8,745 nt of DNA from a bacterium (lineage in GTDB: Bacteria; Verrucomicrobiota; Verrucomicrobiae; Opitutales; Opitutaceae), in contig JAJXYI010000069.1 in assembly GCA_021780625.1 (NCBI GenBank), forward strand, positions 1-8,745, given 5' to 3'. The number at the start of each line of letters is the position of its first letter. Position 1 is the stretch's first letter. The notes under the pieces are model-generated. The model was not told the origin of the DNA. It saw only the letters and a list, made by a program, of their open reading frames with translations, and made no database searches. Positions 6,121 through 8,745 of the stretch are shown here, in pieces. A program made the translations under genes and the position numbers.

Positions 6121-7191
6121 ATGAGTGTCACCGGCCAATCGCAACTCCAATTCGCCCTGGTGGGCTGCGGCCTGATCGGCCGGAAGCGCGCCCATGCGCT
6201 GGGTCAGCGCGGACGCCTGCGTTACGCCTGCGACGTCGACGGTTCGCGCGCCGCGGAACTGGCTGCGCTGGTGCCCGGATGCCACGCGGTGGGTGACCTG
6301 GGGGCCGTGCTCTCCGACGCCTCCGTCGATGCCGTGATCGTCTCGACGATCAACTCGTCGCTCGCCTCGCTGGCTCTTCAGGCCGTGCGTGCGGGCAAAC
6401 ACGTGCTCATCGAGAAGCCCGGCGCACTCGCCTCGTCGCAGCTGCGCGAACTGCAGGCCGCCGCCGCGTCCACCGGATCGCGCGTGAGGCTCGGCTACAA
6501 TCACCGCTTTCACCCCGCCCTGCGCAAGGCCCGCGAACTCGTCGACCGCGGCATGCTCGGCCCGCTCATGTTCCTGCGCGGACGCTACGGCCACGGCGGA
6601 CGCCGCGGCTACGACCGGGAATGGCGCGCGGATCCGCGGCTGTCCGGAGGCGGCGAACTCATCGACCAGGGCGTGCACCTGATCGATCTGTCGCGCTGGT
6701 TCCTGGGCGACTTCACCCGCGTCGAGGGGCACGCCGCGACCTTTTTCTGGGACATGCCCGTCGACGACAACGCCTTCCTCTCGCTGCGCACCGAGGAGGG
6801 CCAGACCGCCTGGCTGCACGCCAGCTGCACGGAGTGGCGCAATCTGTTCTCCCTGGAGCTGTACGGGCAGTCCGGGAAAATCGCGATCGACGGTCTCGGA
6901 GGCAGCTACGGCGTGGAACGCTGCACCTTCTACCGGATGCTGCCCGAGATGGGGCCTCCCGAGACGACGGCGTGGGAATATCCGCGTGGCGACGAGTCCT
7001 GGGCCCTGGAGACCGCCGCCTTCGCCGACGACATCCTCCTCAAACGCGAGCCTTCGCCGGGCCTGGCCGACGGCATCCGCGTCCTTGAGATTGTCGAGTC
7101 GGTGTACCAAAAGAGTGGGTACGCATTTGCCTCAAGGGCTGCCACGGAGCGCCCCCGGGAGCCGGCACTGCAACGCCCGCCCACGCCATGA
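6121..7191 (+). CDS. Gfo/Idh/MocA family NAD(P)-dependent oxidoreductase
   Basis: The product is 356 aa. The N-terminal Rossmann domain starts with ALVGCGLIGRKRA (12-24), which has the GxGxxG dinucleotide loop. D38 at the end of strand 2 (YACDVDG) suggests NAD preference. The family's EKP motif is at 98-100 (K99), and GYNHRFHPAL is at 125-134. The C-terminal domain holds GGGELIDQGVHLIDL (176-190), with the conserved D182 and H186 of the active site. Such enzymes oxidise or reduce hydroxyls of sugars, often nucleotide sugars or sugar phosphates of surface polysaccharides; the substrate is unknown here. It heads the + strand run and overlaps hddA by 4 bp (ATGA), so it probably acts on a heptose or a related sugar of this locus. 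The last 20 residues are Pro/Arg-rich and outside the family core. Confidence 0.88.
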   Translation: MSVTGQSQLQFALVGCGLIGRKRAHALGQRGRLRYACDVDGSRAAELAALVPGCHAVGDLGAVLSDASVDAVIVSTINSSLASLALQAVRAGKHVLIEKPGALASSQLRELQAAAASTGSRVRLGYNHRFHPALRKARELVDRGMLGPLMFLRGRYGHGGRRGYDREWRADPRLSGGGELIDQGVHLIDLSRWFLGDFTRVEGHAATFFWDMPVDDNAFLSLRTEEGQTAWLHASCTEWRNLFSLELYGQSGKIAIDGLGGSYGVERCTFYRMLPEMGPPETTAWEYPRGDESWALETAAFADDILLKREPSPGLADGIRVLEIVESVYQKSGYAFASRAATERPREPALQRPPTP

Positions 7192-8174
7192 TCATCACGC
7201 GTTCGCCCCTTCGCGTCTCCCTGGGGGGAGGAGGCACGGACCTTCCCTCCTACTACCGCGAGTTCGGCGGCTTTCTGGTCGCCGCGGCGATCGACAAATA
7301 CGTCTACATCACCCAGCACCGAACCTTCCAGGAGGAGATCATCCTGAAGTACTCCAAGCTCGAGCGCGTGCGCGAGGTCTCCGAAATCGAGCACCCCATA
7401 GTGCGCGAGGCGCTGCGTCTGGTGGGTGCCGACGATCCGCGCCATCTGGAGCTCACGTCGATGGCCGACATTCCCGGCGGCACCGGACTGGGATCGTCAG
7501 GGAGCTTCACGACCGCGCTGCTCAAGGCGCTGCACGCCTCCAGGAGGCATCCGATATCCCCTGCGGAACTCGCCGAGCAGGCCTGCGAGATCGAGATCAA
7601 CCGCCTGGGAGAGCCGATAGGCAAACAGGACCAGTACATCGCCGCGCTCGGGGGGATCACGGCCTTTACCTTTCACCCCGACGGCCGCGTCGAGCACCGG
7701 CCGGTGCGGCTCTCCGAGGAGACCTTGTACAACCTGGAGGACAACCTGCTGCTCTTCTTCACGGGCTACAGCAGGAGCGCGTCGGCGATCCTCAAGGACC
7801 AGGACGACCGCTCGGCGCGCAACGACGCGGTGATGCTCGAGAACCTGCATTTCACCAAGGAATTGGGCCTTCGTTCCCTTGAGTGCCTGGAGTCGGGCGA
7901 CCTGGGCGGGTTCGCCACGCTCATGGACCGGCACTGGCGCCGCAAGCGCGAGCGTTCGTCCGGCATGAGCAACGACCGCATCAATGCCTGGTACGACCGC
8001 GCGATGGCCAGCGGTGCGCTGGGCGGAAAACTCATCGGCGCGGGTGGAGGCGGTTTCCTGATGTTCTACGCCGGCGACAAGGCCGGGCTGCGCCGTGCGA
8101 TGCGCGAGCAGGGACTCCAGGAGGTGCGTTTCCGCTTCGATTTCGAGGGGACCAAGGTGGTGGTTCAGAACTGA
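7188..8174 (+). CDS. hddA: D-glycero-alpha-D-manno-heptose 7-phosphate kinase (GHMP kinase)
   Basis: This 328-aa GHMP kinase phosphorylates C1 of D-glycero-D-manno-heptose 7-phosphate to give the alpha-1,7-bisphosphate in GDP-heptose synthesis. Motif 1 is RSPLRVSLGGGGTDLPSYY (5-23). The ATP loop is PGGTGLGSSGSF (96-107), and motif 3 is KLIGAGGGGFLMFY (281-294). The stretch GEPIGKQDQYIAALGG (141-156), with D148 as the likely catalytic acid, and the GGGGTDLP form of motif 1 are typical of HddA rather than galactokinase or mevalonate kinase. Length matches the family. It starts inside the oxidoreductase stop codon (ATGA) and ends 2 bp before the nucleotidyltransferase ATG, so the three genes look co-translated. 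Related fucose or other sugar kinases share the fold, but the neighbouring HAD phosphatase favours heptose. Confidence 0.87.
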   Translation: MIITRSPLRVSLGGGGTDLPSYYREFGGFLVAAAIDKYVYITQHRTFQEEIILKYSKLERVREVSEIEHPIVREALRLVGADDPRHLELTSMADIPGGTGLGSSGSFTTALLKALHASRRHPISPAELAEQACEIEINRLGEPIGKQDQYIAALGGITAFTFHPDGRVEHRPVRLSEETLYNLEDNLLLFFTGYSRSASAILKDQDDRSARNDAVMLENLHFTKELGLRSLECLESGDLGGFATLMDRHWRRKRERSSGMSNDRINAWYDRAMASGALGGKLIGAGGGGFLMFYAGDKAGLRRAMREQGLQEVRFRFDFEGTKVVVQN

Positions 8175-8176
8175 GC

Positions 8177-8745
8177 ATGCCGATGACGGCCGTGCCCCAG
8201 AGCGCCTTTCCAAATCCCGCCGCTGCCCTGCCGGTGGCGATTCTCGCCGGCGGGCGCGCCACGCGGCTGGGCGCGATTGCCCAGGCCGTGCCCAAGCTCC
8301 TGGTCGAGGTTGCGGGTGAACCGTTTTTCGAGCACCAGATCAGGCTCCTCCGCAAAGCCGGGCTCACGCGGTTCGTCCTCTGCGTTGGCCATCTCGGCGA
8401 ACAGATCGTCGAGCGCTACGGTGACGGCTCGAGCCGCGGGGTGACCATCGACTACGTCTTCGACGGGCCCAGCCTGCTGGGGACCGGGGGCGCCCTGATC
8501 CGCGCCCTGCCGCGGCTCGGCGAGGCGTTCTACGTGCTCTACGGCGACAGCTACCTGCCCATCGACTACCGCGCTGTCGGGCGTGCCTTCCTCGACTCGG
8601 GCAGGCTCGCCCTGATGACCGTCTTCGAGAACGCCGGTCGCTACGACGCCAGCAATGTGTGGTTCGAGGACGGCGCCATCCGGCTCTACGACAAACGTGC
8701 GCAAGACCCACGCATGCGGCACATCGACTTCGGTCTGGGACTCTA
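8177..8745 (+). CDS. Sugar-1-phosphate nucleotidyltransferase, HddC-like (3' truncated by window end)
   Basis: The frame is open from the ATG at 8177 to the window end, with 189 residues visible, about four fifths of a usual 230-250 aa protein. The nucleotide-binding signature is LPVAILAGGRATRLG (19-32), and K40 lies in AVPKLLVEVAG. LGTGGAL (101-107) and YGDSYLPID (122-130, with D124 as a metal ligand) define the RmlA/HddC-type fold, and HIDFGLGL matches the usual 'IDYGL' block. It would join a sugar 1-phosphate to an NTP, releasing pyrophosphate. Directly after hddA, the expected product is GDP-D-glycero-alpha-D-manno-heptose, but the signature differs from HddC proteins that read GTRLxxVVxDxPKPM, so the nucleotide is not certain. 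An in-frame ATG at 8183 is an alternative start. The gap to hddA is 2 bp. Confidence 0.85.
   Translation, partial: MPMTAVPQSAFPNPAAALPVAILAGGRATRLGAIAQAVPKLLVEVAGEPFFEHQIRLLRKAGLTRFVLCVGHLGEQIVERYGDGSSRGVTIDYVFDGPSLLGTGGALIRALPRLGEAFYVLYGDSYLPIDYRAVGRAFLDSGRLALMTVFENAGRYDASNVWFEDGAIRLYDKRAQDPRMRHIDFGLGL

Noticed and set aside
5692..7110. 472-residue open frame on the - strand, apparently a GtrA protein with a long N-terminal extension
   Set aside because: Only the last 134 residues match GtrA. The rest is exactly antisense to the well-supported oxidoreductase and has no domain-like content; GC-rich codon use keeps the opposite strand open.
1..8745. CRISPR arrays, tRNA or rRNA genes, transposases, attachment sites
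   Set aside because: No regularly spaced repeats, no tRNA-like cloverleaf, no rRNA sequence and no mobile-element proteins were seen on either strand.

Overview
The window is about 8.7 kb of GC-rich bacterial DNA, almost fully coding. The DnaE, RsmB/NOP, ApbE and surface-heptose genes suggest a bacterium with a glycosylated envelope, probably Gram-negative. The phylum cannot be fixed from this sequence. My best guess is a GC-rich Verrucomicrobiota (Opitutales-like) or similar lineage, held with low confidence. Clear Shine-Dalgarno sequences precede only two genes (2299 and 3493). Elsewhere starts rest on homology and on stop/start overlaps.

Left part (1-4302) is a mixed housekeeping region. 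It holds the C-terminal third of the DNA polymerase III alpha subunit (dnaE, + strand, cut by the window edge). Convergent to it is an ApbE-type FAD:protein FMN transferase (- strand). A divergent intergenic region of about 180 bp with a long imperfect hairpin follows, then a two-gene + strand unit: an RsmB/NOP-type RNA m5C methyltransferase and an unassigned class I SAM methyltransferase. The methyltransferase ends 14 bp from the end of the convergent transaldolase gene.

Right part (4317-8745) is a compact divergent sugar locus. On the - strand, reading leftwards from about 6096, lie a GtrA-like four-helix membrane protein, a GmhB/HisB-N type HAD phosphatase (ATGA overlap with gtrA) and a small transaldolase-family enzyme. 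On the + strand, reading rightwards from 6121, lie a Gfo/Idh/MocA oxidoreductase, a D-glycero-alpha-D-manno-heptose 7-phosphate kinase (HddA; ATGA overlap) and a sugar-1-phosphate nucleotidyltransferase (2 bp gap, cut by the window end).

Together the kinase, phosphatase and nucleotidyltransferase cover the last three steps from D-glycero-D-manno-heptose 7-phosphate to an NDP-heptose, probably GDP-D-glycero-alpha-D-manno-heptose. The isomerase GmhA, which starts the pathway from sedoheptulose 7-phosphate, is not in the window and may lie downstream. The transaldolase could supply sedoheptulose 7-phosphate, the oxidoreductase could modify the sugar, and the GtrA protein could help move a lipid-linked sugar across the inner membrane. 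These last three links are inference from gene context. The points most worth a second look are the apparent loss of the zinc site in the phosphatase, the dedicated transaldolase, the 24-bp divergent junction, the ApbE metal-ligand change and the hairpin upstream of apbE.
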